DNA of 64,000 bases, taken from positions 1 to 64,000 of the forward strand of contig DF237257.1 of the NCBI GenBank assembly GCA_000708835.1, in the 5' to 3' direction. Positions 1-11,538 of this stretch are shown here, piece by piece. The first letter of the stretch is position 1. Each line of letters opens with the position of its first letter. The notes under the pieces are model-generated. The model saw nothing but the letters and a program-made list of their open reading frames with translations, was not told the origin of the DNA and made no database searches. A program made the position numbers and the translations under genes. Origin of the DNA: Klebsormidium nitens (Eukaryota; Streptophyta; Klebsormidiophyceae; Klebsormidiales; Klebsormidiaceae).

Positions 1-1696
1 CCATAGCCAATCCGTGACCAGCCTGCGAGGTTATGGTTAGGTGCGCTAACTGCGGTCGGTTTAAGCTAACTGACTTATCTAAGTACGTTACGACATTCCA
101 CATGTCTCATGCTGGTTGGCCAAGCGACGCGTTATGGCAGCGACGCGTTGTGGCATGACACAGGCTAGAAAGAACTTGTAACCGTCGTTTAGGTAGTAGC
201 TCTTTAGAAGGTTATGTTGAGCATGCCATGTGGGGTCGATCAAGCTCGGTCCAGAGCATTGAGGCTGGACGGTCAAACTAACGTACTTATAAAGTGTTCG
301 GCCCATTAATATGTCGATGATATGTCAACGTCTGCACTTAGTTCCTGATAGAGATCGTAGCAACCCAATCAACAGAGGAGATCGAGCCGAAAACCTCATG
401 CATATTTTACCATGATTACATACCATGTATAGATAGTTCAAGCCTTGAGTCAACGAAATCAGCCATGGGGCCCACGAAACAATTTCGGATTTCCATGCAG
501 TGCTGTGATGGTTCCTGCACAATAAATCGACCACTTTGTACCTTCGATCGCATGCTGCGTTCTAAGCTGAACGATGGTGCTTCACATGCTCCTATAGATC
601 ACATGTCGTTTCCGATCGTTGAATCAAAAAGAGCACCCTGAGCCGGGCCGCCATCAGAGCTCGGGTGAGTAGAAGTTCACATATTGGTTGGGCATGATTC
701 CACCGTGATGAACAGGTGATGAACGGGTGATGAACAGGCCGCACAGAAGGCCGGCCCGAAAGACTATTTGAGTGTCAATTTATCAACCCGGCGGCAGTGT
801 TTCCTTTGAAGCTTGGTGCAGGCAGCCTCTGCAATGAGCCGCTAGTATCGCAGGCGAAGTGCTACGGCTGGAAAAATCAAAGCAATTTTCAACCGGATTG
901 TAGATTGCCCACTCATTCTTTGCTCTGCAACGGCGGCTGGTTGACAATGTTCCGCCGTCTCGCCCTGAATCCTGAGATGATTCAGGAGAAGCCTCCCTGG
1001 ACACATATGCATAATCTACCCAAGTACCCGCATGGCAGATGGACAGAGGTATAACGAGAAGACGCGCTCGCGGGCGAGCCCACTGAGGTTTCAAGTTGCC
1101 TCACTCATCACGTGTAACAACGATGCGCGAGCAGGCGACTGGCCAGACCAAGTCACTCTCCCGCGTCACGTCAAGAGTTGTACGCGTGGAGCCGCTACAA
1201 TAGCGATCACGCATAATTTGCTGAATTTGATGTGACTAGGATCGTCACATCACAGTCTCGTGGTTCTATGGTCCAATTAAGGAGCAGGGCTAAACGCCAT
1301 GCGTTTCCTTCAAGCTCCCGCTTCTGCTATACTTCAGCGAGCTCGAGCTCCCAGTCCAAAAGACATCTCTGCTCAAATTCTGGCATTGGTGGCCACGCAG
1401 CTTTTTGGAAGACAAGCTAGTCCTTTCGCTTCTGTACTATCGTGCGGGAGATAAGCTTACAGATTTAATTCTTGTTTGTAGATGACTCCTGAGACGGCCT
1501 TTCTCTAGTAATCTGCTGCAAGCTCGCTACACGTTGCAAAGGTTTCAACGAGAGACGTGAAGGAAAAGGCTACCGTTGCACGTGGAGTTGGATCATCTGC
1601 GAAGAGGAGCAGACAATAACAGTTCCTTTAGTGAGGTGTAACTTTTCATAGTTGGGTTGCAGCAAATCTTTGTGAGCTAGGTCTTCAAGTTCTTTC
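1..1696. other. No supported gene; short direct repeats
   Basis: I see no exon with convincing coding character on either strand here. The open frames are short, mostly lack an ATG and resemble no family I know. Two small tandem repeats stand out: a 16-base unit at 123-138 repeated at 139-154 with one change, and three copies of an 11-base GTGATGAACRG unit at 705-737. The right end may hold the promoter and first exon of the BTB gene that follows. Confidence 0.5.
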
Positions 1697-1802
1697 ATGA
1701 AACGCGTAAAAACGCATTCTCGCGGACAATTTTTGAGATTGTCTGAGAAATTATCAGGTTAAAAGGGTTTAAACTCGTAAGAGAGTAAGACGATGTTTCT
1801 AG

Positions 1803-4309
1803 GAGCTGTTGCCATCAAGCCTTCGTGGAAACAAGGAACTTGAGGAAGCCAGCAAGCTACACTTCTTGGATGTGAAGATTTACGGTCATGTCAACTCCAT
1901 TAAGTTCAGCAATTGGGCCCTTACTCGGAGCTCAAGCAGGTGTGTCAATCGTATGTACTGACCCGTTATGATTGAGGTGACTACTTTCCTTCGGCTTCTC
2001 ATCTGAGCTCTTTTAAAGTGCTCGCGCAACGGGCAGGCCACCACCGGCTTCTGCAAGGTCTCCCCTGCTTATCTTGTGCTGTTTCAAGGTTTTACCACCT
2101 GCAAGAAGTCGAATCTTGATTGATTAGCTTTTGAACGTCTGGAATGCTATTACGCATAACTAAGTAGCAGACATGTCATGAATTTGCCGTGTTTCAGGAC
2201 TGAACAGCAGCCTGATGCACATCTGATGCGATGGTCCTTGATCAAGACATCCCACCAGCAAAGTTGGATTGAAGATCAGCTTTTGGTTTCTGCGCTCCTA
2301 ACACAGCAGATAGCGACCTTATACACTTTCAGATATCTTGGACTGCATGATGATTGACCTCTTCCTTTGAATCTTGATTGCCTGCTGATTCTGGACGTTA
2401 TCTTTTCCCAAACTCATCCTTCTCACATTCAGGTACGCTCTTTTTTTGAACGAACAAGAACATAATGGCGGCTTCAAGGAACCAGCACTTGGCCCAGCAG
2501 TCGTAGTTCTTTCTTAGACCCGGCTGGAACAGCGGAGAACCAGATCCTGTTATTTAGTCTCTTGAGGGCGTGTGCAGAGGCGCCGAGGTTATGGAAATAT
2601 TTGCAAGCTTCAGTCTCCAACCACCACTTCCACCCCGCTTCACCCGAGCCAACATTGCTCCTTGTTGGTCGGCGGCTGATTATATGCAAGCGCAGGATTT
2701 CAAGAAGGAAGTACGATCCTAGTCTTTTGCCCCAGATAAATGTGAGAGGTACGAACGTAATTTTTTGCGCTATACAGATGTGAGGGCAAAAGAGTGTGGC
2801 AAAATCCCTCATGAAGTGATTTTTCAGGATATACAAGGGTCAGTCTACATCAGCTTGACCTGATTCCACTGTCAATTTGAATTTTCTTCAACGATGTCTC
2901 ACGCGATAAACCTGTTGCGTTGGGAGCCTGCATAGAAGATGAGAAAGCAACACATAGGCCCAAGGTCTCCGTCAAAGAATACCAAATCAGAGTGGTAGAG
3001 TCTGTGAACAGCGGTCTTGAGTGTAGGTGTCCATTTTTCAAAGCACAAGAACTTCGTCGCCAGATTTCCGTGTCTGCTTGAGAGGGAACCACGGGCGCTG
3101 TAAGGAAGTGTATCTGCATTAGTTACGAACTGCTTCTACGCTGCAGCTTTGGAGTTGAGCCGGTTACCCACCTCCTGTTGCAGGCAGTTCGTTATCTCAG
3201 GGTGCATGTTTGGAACGCGTCGGGTGATCCAAGTGCCTCATGGAATGTCTTTTCTGGAAGTTTTGAAGCCACTTGCGGTTGGCGTAGACCATGTGACAAG
3301 AAGACACGTGGAACTATTCGTGAACGAGTTCATAGAGCAGATAACTGAGGCTGCTGAGAAGAGCTTTTGCCCCTCGGGCCGCTTCACGGGCGCCAGAGAC
3401 TGGCTGCGCGACAGTGTTTGGGAGGTGTCGTTCGACGAATGCGTACTGGGTCAGCTCTTGCGGGGTTTAGCTTCCCTGGGGAACGAGACCCACTTAGCGG
3501 TGCTTGATCTGCTCCTGAAGCTGGGGCTCTTCGATCTCGAGGAGCTTTTCAAGAAGACGCTTGCGAAGTTTGGCAGAAAGGTAATCCAGTCCGACGCATA
3601 ATTCCTCGAAACGGCAGGGAGAAGCATCTTACAGAAGCTGTTGGGTAAGGCTCGTCGGGACGATAAGGATCGGGACCTGACCATAGTACTGAAAGCTAGT
3701 GAAACTGATACGAACGAGATGGGTGCAGATTACCTGACCTGGTTGATGGAGTGTGCTGTGAGTTGCGGTATGGCGGAGGACAGTGAGGAGGCCGAGTGGT
3801 TTGTAAGCAAACTGGGCCCATCAGTGGGAGAGCTGAACCAAGAGGACAGGGATTGGATTCCTCCTGTGTTCATGAAAAGGCTCCTGACTCGCTATGTGGA
3901 GGCGCCGGCGCAAAAGCCGTCCTGTTATACGATTCGCGGGCTTGAACAGTACCTCTACGCTTGGAAGGGTATCAGTGTCTGCGACTTCGGGGAATTTTGC
4001 GAAGCTTTAACCGCGCTAAGGTCAACACCCCGAACTCACACCGACCGTCTGTTCGCGGCCCTGTGCCTGCTCAACGCTGAGCAGATTGTCGCCGAACCGG
4101 GCGCGGTGGATGCTATCATGCAACACGTCCAGTTGCAGCGGGTAACGTCGACGTGGTATTTGAGGAGGGCCGCCGAGTGTGCTGCCCTGAAGCCAGACTT
4201 CCAGAAAAAGATACGTGAAAGAAACAAATATCTTGAGAACAACTTGAGGAGACAAAATGAGGAATATGCGAAACGATTTGGAGGAGAAAATAAGTCAAGT
4301 AGGGTCTAG
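1803..4309 (+). CDS. BTB/POZ domain protein, 6 visible exons
   Basis: Proposed exons are 1803-1939, 2433-2499 (or 2502), 2588-2710, 3044-3099, 3184-3580 and 3635-4309. They keep one reading phase through every junction and give about 484 aa. Exons 1-3 look like a BTB fold. They carry FLDVKIYGHVNSIKFSNW, then a GFKEPALGPA stretch, then a helix with SAADYMQAQDFKKEV, matching the usual BTB order of DV-x-hydrophobic strand, a short loop and a late AADYLQ-type helix. The remaining 370 or so residues are helical and were not recognised; the tail is charged (residues encoded at 4195-4300). BTB proteins commonly act as homodimeric adaptors for cullin-3 ubiquitin ligases, which is family knowledge and not shown here. 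The start codon is unresolved: no ATG lies in the first exon, and ATG 1697 with a donor at 1706 would join in phase. The last intron is only 54 bases. Confidence 0.6.
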
Positions 4310-5461
4310 TTATTCAGCTGAGGCGGGAGACGCATCGGCTTGTGTTCGGGTGAGACAGGTGACTGCAGGCTGCCTTAGGTGGGTAAATATAGTTCCGGAT
4401 CTTCAAGTCTAGAAGAGACCGCCTGCCAGCGTCGTTGTTACGGTGTGGCGAGAAAGTCTGTCCTTAAGAGGAATTAAGGGGAGAGACAACATTTGGATCT
4501 GCTTAGTTCGATTTTTTTTTGTACGTGTAGAAGGCATCGAACGGTAATTAGGGCTGGAACAATAATTAAGTATGATTTTTCAAGTAGTTGATTTGATCCA
4601 CAAACAGGACATCGGTGTTTAAGTGCCGCTGCCTTACAATACAAGCATGTTGGATGCACAGGCAGCGCGGATGACAATGAATTGTTATGATAGTTTTTAG
4701 ATGCGGACCTGGACCTTATAACCTTTCAGAATAGAAACTACATATGATTCAATAACTTCACCATCCAGCGAAAAATAAATTGGCTGGCGCCTTAGTGAGT
4801 GTTGCTTATAACCAAAAGCATGTGCGAAAAACCGGCCCGCCGGCGCGGACAAATCAAGTGCGAAAGAACAGTCAAGTTGCTCAGCTTGATCTTTGATTGA
4901 TCTTGATTCGAAGTTCGAAATCTGAAGATGCCTTCCAGGCTGTATGTACATGGTCAATCTCAATATTGTCTCTCCGTGTGCGGACGGGCATGTACTTACT
5001 TCGCGGCCTTACCATGTAAGGGAAGAAATGCAGCCAAAACATATCAAAGAATCCCTTCTCAGAAGACAATGGTCCGCATTGGCAACAATGTAGCCGCGTC
5101 TAATGCGGGGTCCATTGCGTCTAACTAGGGAGACTCCAAACCCGTTTTGCACGCCCACTTTCTTGCTATGTACCACAGAAGCGCATAACGAGCCTTGGTT
5201 AAACAACGAGCTGTCGTGGTGGGGTCAAGTCAAGCAACCACTATTCCGTTTGTGTCCGTTGCTTAGGCTTGCGCTCGTCTTCAGTACATAATGCTTTTGG
5301 AGGTGCAGACCTTCGTCAGGAAAAATGGGTTTGGCTGTTGGTAGTGACAACTTTGAAAATCTTGCATTCACTCTGGCGGCAATATGATAGCCCTGAGCCT
5401 GCTAATCTCTGCTGAACGTACCCAATCTGCCTATGATTCATTAGACGGCGCTTAGCTGACT
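4310..5461. other. Intergenic region, no gene seen
   Basis: This lies between the stop of the BTB gene and the end of a convergent gene on the minus strand. Open frames are short, overlap one another on both strands and show no domain or splice pattern. No repeat or RNA gene was recognised. Confidence 0.5.
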
Positions 5462-8400
5462 CTACTCACTCCGCTCTGCCAATCGTACACGAATTCTCTC
5501 GAGTCGAACGGTTTGTGCATCCAGTGGGCCTGGCTGCTGCTCAGGTTCTCCCCTACTGGCCTTTGTATGTATTTCCGGATCACCGCTGCGCGCGCGTCCT
5601 GGCAAAAGAAGGAGCCGTATGGATTCAGCAAGCCGTTTTGCAGACCCACGCTTTGAAACCGGTGGTGCAAGAAACGACTGTCAGCATGGAAAAAGCACGC
5701 GATGGTGCACGTATCCGAAACCATCAAGGAGACAAGTTTTTGCAGGTTCTTTGTATTTGACAGTTTCAAAACAGGCAATCATAGTATTCTTGCTGAGGTC
5801 GATTGCCTGAAGCAAGATGTTAACGGTAGATATTTTTACGAACGTTTCTCTTCACTATCCTCCACAATGCTCAAGCAAAGCTCTTGCAGGCGGTCAAGAT
5901 CCGCCTACGAGTACGTTTACGGGCAGAAATTCTCGATGGGAGTCCCGGAAACAAGACTGTATCGACAGTGATACCTTGGAGATGGATATCTTGGAGAAGG
6001 TTACCTGCCCCATAGCGTCACTCGCCATGCCACGTGGCGGTATCTCGCGCGTCCGCGTCAGCGGCCACAGCTGCAGGAGGCACCGCTGGAACTGCACCAG
6101 CTGCACGTCGGGCCGCGCCTGCTCGACACGTGTCACGGAGCTCGCGCGCTTCTGCCACACCGCGAACAGCGCCTCGAAGAGCGCCGGGTCGTCCGCGAGC
6201 TTCGGGAAGAGCGCGAGCGCGGGAGCGGCCGCGGGCGCGCCGACGGAGTGCGTGTGCGCGAGCAGGCGGCGCGCGGCGAGCTGCCGGTGCATCGTGAAAA
6301 ATGGGAGCTGCGCGGGGGTGGCGAGGACGGTACTCGGAAGGGATCTGCAAGGTTTGTGGGTTTTGGAGTTCTGGGCAGGTTCGCAAATGAAGGAATCTGA
6401 AGCTGCCATCTGGGATTGCTATATGGGCACGAGAAGAGATGGAATCCTTGTCGAGACCATTAATCTGTCAGAAAGCAGGTTCCGACAAGATTGCGAAATA
6501 TCTGGTCTGACGGCACACCAGGAGAGGACACGATTCAACGTCAGAACGGATGGAGGAAGAACATGGACGTTCGGCCAAGCTTCGCGAGCCGCCTTGGCTA
6601 AAACCCCAGAGGATTGACGTTGGACGTTGAAGAGAAGAGTCAAGACCTTTCTGGACCGTCCACTTGAGGATTATAGTGAATAGGGTCCTCGAACCATGTA
6701 TTGACGCGCCGTTCCGTGGTCTTCGCCACCAGTTTCCGGATGCAATAACCTCCAGACACTTTAAAATCCGTTTCACTTTGCTTCAGCAAATCTCACTTGG
6801 ATTGCTGGAGCTCCGCTTGGCTGAGCCGCGAGATGCGCAGCCGCAGCGTCGGCTTGGGCGGCTTCGCGGCGAGCCGCGTCCACAGCGACGCGCTCCTCCC
6901 CTCTGCAGCAGAGGGTTTCAGGGTTTCGACTCACCATCTTTAAAAATTTTGGGAAACACACAACCAGAACGTGAAGGCGTCAAGGCAAAGCACTTCCGCT
7001 CGTCATCGCTATTCCCTGCTTAGCTTAGAGAAAGAACCTTGAGAGGAGGACGCCATTGAATCGGATAACGGTTTGAGGATCAGGACAGCTGAAAGCCCTT
7101 AAGAAGGACGAAGTTGGATCTAAGTAACACGAACACTGCTTTATGTCAAAGGCTGGGAGCGGTCCAGATAAAAAAGAAGCAGGCACCTGATTCCGATTCA
7201 AGTCTTGCGATTCACGGCGAACATGCACCGCAGAATATTGCGAGAAAAGTGCTCAAAATGAGCATAAGTCTGATCAAATTGCCGATTTCAACGGTTTCCC
7301 GATCGCTCTTGGAAATCAAGCCTTACACACACGAGGAAAGGAAGGGGTAAAACGAGAGCCCGAATCAGAACCCCATGAACCCACTTCGTAATGCAAAAGG
7401 TCTCTCACCGCGCTTCGCCAGCTCTTGCAGGTCCACCGGCGCTGAGAGAGATCCCCCCATCAGCGGTACCACAAACTCGCGGTCCTCGGCCAACTGCTTG
7501 CCGACATTCGGAGTCTTCGGAAACTGAAACGTGGCGTGCGCGCACGTGATTTCGTCCACCTGAAACAGGAGGCTAGACTCTGAGAAGCACGAGTATTGAT
7601 AAGCGAAGCAGCAACCAAGAAAGACCTCTAGGCAGGTTTGGGTGCTATACTCGTGCAGTAGAAAGATAGCTTGGGGTCCCTACAGTCCTGATTTGCGACC
7701 CTTTCACAAAGACGTGATCCTACTGCACTGAGCCGCGTGACACGACGCAATCCCTTCAGCTGCGCTATCTCGTAGTTCGCTTTCGGAGACGCGTTCGGCC
7801 ACGTTTGAAAGCGCGCTGTGGTGCAACAAATACCTGGACGCTGACTTTCTTGGTGCTGAAACCCCAATTGAATCACACTTCGTCTGAAGGCCGTTCTTGT
7901 CAAGTCTCCTATGCTTCAACATGCATATGTACAGGCTTCAGCGGCTCGTTTCGTTGCCATCGAATGACGCCTCCCTTATACCTTGACACAGCTCAACCTT
8001 GATCAACATGCTCATGGACAGGTCAAGCCTGGGACGTACCAACTCTGAACTCGGTCCAATGTCCGACAGTCAACCCCGTGTGAACCAGATTAACATATCT
8101 CATCCCCTGCTAAATCCGTACATACCTCCCTGGTAAGGAGGCAAAATTCATTGGCAGGGTCTCTAGTTCCTACCTGGGACTGGTCCGTCCGCGAGCCCGC
8201 CCGGTTCAACGCCCCGGTCGCCTCCTCGGCGCTGGCGTCATAGCAGACGTTCAGTTCGATGTACACGGTGAGCACCCCCGGGCAGGCGTTGCTCCGGACC
8301 AGGCACTGGTTCCCCGCGGCCTGCGGACGTCAGCAAGGAGGGTGATCGCATGCGTGCTGACGTAAGAGCAGTCTCGAGATCCCTTGACGTGCTTGTTCGG

Positions 8401-10693
8401 GCGACGAGCCTGTGCTGATATGCTTTGGCTTGCCACACTAGAGCGAGCAGTTCAAGCTTGGAAATCATAGGTCGTTCCAGGTTCCCGATGTCCTTTTCGG
8501 TTCTCTGAAAGCTCCCAGGTAAAATAGCAGGCGCTCGCTGCAATGGACAGTTCTTCGTTCGTTCACTGCACGGAGCTTCGTCTAGGACGCCAAGCGTTGA
8601 GAAAGAGGGCACCCCGGCTTGACTAGACATCAGAACGCTCGGAATATTTGCTGGCTCACGTTCGGAAGATGTACTTGCAACAGCCAGACAAAACCTGACG
8701 TGTGAGACACGGTCTTGAGATAATTCGACGAGCCCCGCCCGGTCACCCACGTCCCAGCCGTTTGATGTCTCGCTGAGAAGAAGCTCTGTCGATCCTGACC
8801 ATTTGTAATGAGGCCCTAAGCGCTTTGACGACCCGTAACCCTTCTCCCTTCCTAATTTAAGCAAAAGTTTCGGAAGCTCTGTGTGCTTTGAGTAACTTGC
8901 CTTCGTTGAAAAGATCCACGGCTCGACGTCCCTCTTTGGCGTCTTACAAGGCATCGTCACGAAGTTTCCCAAAAATCGGGACCCGTCATACAGGCAGACG
9001 CGTACGGTCCGTCGAAGCACCGGGCGGGCCAACCCTGCAGCAAAGACTGGGTTCCCGTTAAGATGCGTGTGCCACTTGTCTCACGACCTAGCTCGCGGTT
9101 GCTCGAGTCATTCGTTTGAGCTCTATGTTTTTGGAAGTTCCTCGTCAAATTGTTCTCGGGTGTGCTTTTGTACTCAGTGATTTCTCGGTTTGTTACGCTC
9201 TTGGCCCAAACAGAAACTGCGTCGGTCTGCTACATCTATGCTGGCAGCGGCCGGCAACTTTTTGAATTCAGCACATCAGACAAGGACATGCCCCGAGATA
9301 AGACAGCAGTCTTCGACTTCTTTAGAATCAGTTTGCTGCTATGTCTATTGTCAAGCGGAGGGGAGTGCACAAGAATGGTATGTCTTCCTACCGGTGATGG
9401 GTACATGGAGGGCACGAATGAGGGAGAGGTTGAAGCACGGACTGACGATGTCTTCGACCTGCACGATACACGCAAGAAGGTAAATTCGGCAATGTTCGAG
9501 CGGAGCAGTATACGGACCTTTGTATCAGGGCATGCAGGTTTCCTCAACAGGAGATGTCGTGGCTTAAGAATGACATCCTGTGACAGACAGTTCGCGTGGC
9601 AAGTCGAGTTCACATCGGCACGTCTCCCTTTTCCGAGAATCCACAATCGGTAGTGCGGGAGTCAATCAGTTTGAAACACTGGAAGCAACACCGAACAAAG
9701 GTCAAGATGGCATCAGAGCATCTAAATTTGGTGACCGAAGCTCGTGAGGAAGCAGAAGTCATTTTTTTGAATAGGTCGATTTCATTTTTGCGAAAAATGA
9801 AAGTGTGTTGATGGATGCGAAGAAGCTTCTCAAAGAGGCTTTCTTACAGTCTGTGTGTTTGGGTTCAGAAAGAGGTCCGTAAAGCGGAGGCCGCTCTCTG
9901 CAAGCACTGGCCGCAGGACCGATTCTACGGTGAGCTCCCCTGCAAAGCAAGAACGTGGCGGAACTTCTGCTGACACCCTTAGCAGAATGCCACAGTTGAC
10001 ATGAGGTAATCTGCAGTGTCGATGCAAGCGAGGCAGACTGGTGGTGCAGTCCAAGATAAGCTTAAGCGGTAATCCTAGTGTCCAGTGCCTGTTGGTTTGG
10101 AAATCTTTGTTTGAAGCATACTCTAGGTTTCATGAGTATGGCTGAAGCTGCTCCTGTTACCTGCCCCTCTTAGTAACTGAAGTGCTGATGAAGGTAACTC
10201 GTATTCTGCTTGAGAGAAAAGCATGCAAGTTCAAGCATTGTAGCCCACCTCGCTTTTCTTGCTGCTGAATCAGCGATGGGCGCACAAGTGGATTCATTGG
10301 CCCCAGGCTCTGCAGATAGCTGAATGCAACCGCTTCATCTCTAGCTAACCCCTCCGCAAAACCCATGCTCGTTCCCTGCAAACTCTGCCCTAACCCAAAA
10401 CCACTAACCCGCTTTCTTTCATCCCGAAACCGCATTGCTGAGGTCCCCCTTTCTGTTCTAGCTGAGCCACCTGTTGAGGTGACGTCATGCTGAGCTAAGC
10501 CGCTACGCCCCGAGGGCCCCGGCTGCGATGTTTGCCGTTGCTCCCGCTCGTCTTCTTCGTCTGTGCTGACGTAAGAGGAGCTGCTGTCGCTGTCGTACCT
10601 ATCTCCTCTTTCCATATTGTTCTGAGTGCTCCGTTTTTCAGTATTTTGAGCACCCCCCCAGCTGCCCTGTCCTTGCCCGCTGGTTTCAGCCAT
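5462..10693 (-). CDS. Unrecognised multi-exon gene, partly resolved
   Basis: Several minus-strand blocks look coding, with acceptor and donor signals at both ends: 10693-10233 (ATG at 10693; serine-rich and acidic), 10010-9848, 9458-9392, 9034-8948, 8320-8174, 7559-7409, 6902-6797, 6307-6005 and 5536-5462 (stop). Phases agree across 9848/9458, 9392/9034, 8174/7559, 7409/6902 and 6005/5536. Other junctions (first to second exon, 8948 to 8320, 6797 to 6307) do not agree in phase, so small exons are missing or the blocks belong to two genes. The middle contains strand-rich text such as VRVCLYDGSRFLGNFVTMP and GVLTVYIELNVCYDASAEEA, which could be C2-like beta sandwich, and a helical segment at 6005-6307. 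I do not recognise the family and assign no function. The 6005-6307 exon is very GC-rich, so its other frames are also open; I chose this frame for its mixed hydrophobic composition. Confidence 0.4.
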
Positions 10694-11538
10694 TTTTGCA
10701 ACTTGGAATCAGAGTCACCATAGGGTGTGGGTGAATCAAATCGAGACCTCAGCTATGCTTCCCCGACGCATATCAAGCTCGCTGAGCTTTGGTTGGGGTG
10801 CTGCCAGATTCTTTGTAGCTCATAATTACTGGATACCCCCAATCGTGCAGGTAGCTGCGGCCAGTTGCGCAGTCTCTATCCTGAAAGGCTCACAATTTCT
10901 ACTTTTCTCAATGCCGGCGCCAGGTCCCGGCATTTCCTATTCAATGGAAGTGCTCCGGCGGCATGAGGTCTGGAAGAGAACCTAGGCTATTACTATTAGC
11001 GTGAGCCTACATAACGATAAAGTTTTTTGGGAGGGCGGGTGCTTTCTTGAAATCTTTGTCATTGGTATGAGCCCGAGCATTTCAAAAACATAGGCAAATC
11101 GTAAATATGTAGTGCCGGCTACCCCATCCCTATAATTACCACAGATTGCATGAGAAGTTTTGCAGCCCTTGACATTCGGAAAAGTGCTCGCGCACAGTAA
11201 TATCGACGGCTTTGAATTCTGGATCCTTGAAGTGCGCCTCACGGCGTACGGTAATGGTTGAACAGAGCCATTACCATGCAGAGTGGTGTGAGTTTGAGAC
11301 TTGAATGGACACAGTGAAACTGAAAGTTGAAACACGCACACACACACACACGAACACAGACTCGATGTTCAAGACAATCAAGAGAAGTCGCTCCATACAG
11401 CTACCGTACCGGTAGTAGTCTCGGATTGAAAGGAACAGCACACTCATTATTCTATAAAGTCCGACCTCGCAGCTTGTAAGCTTCCTCCTCAAGCACATCT
11501 TGAAAAGAAGAAGCCCGCCGTCTCGAAGGTCTGTCAAA
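10694..11538. other. Intergenic region between divergent genes
   Basis: This 845-base stretch separates the ATG of a minus-strand gene from the ATG of the EngB-type gene, so it probably holds both promoters. A CA dinucleotide run is present around 11335-11351. No exon, RNA gene or clear core promoter motif was recognised. Confidence 0.45.

Noticed and set aside
5817-6617. 266-codon open frame on the plus strand
   Set aside because: Its middle is Arg/Ala/Ser-rich, the usual mirror of the GC-rich minus-strand exon at 6005-6307.
8238-9032. 264-codon uninterrupted frame on the minus strand
   Set aside because: Only its first part looks coding and ends at a good donor (8948). The rest reads as intron, and the real exon at 8174-8320 uses another frame.
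9150-9653. 167-codon frame on the plus strand
   Set aside because: It overlaps a minus-strand exon (9392-9458) that fits a phase-consistent chain and has no domain itself.
11335-11351. CA dinucleotide run
   Set aside because: It is an ordinary microsatellite; no further meaning can be supported.
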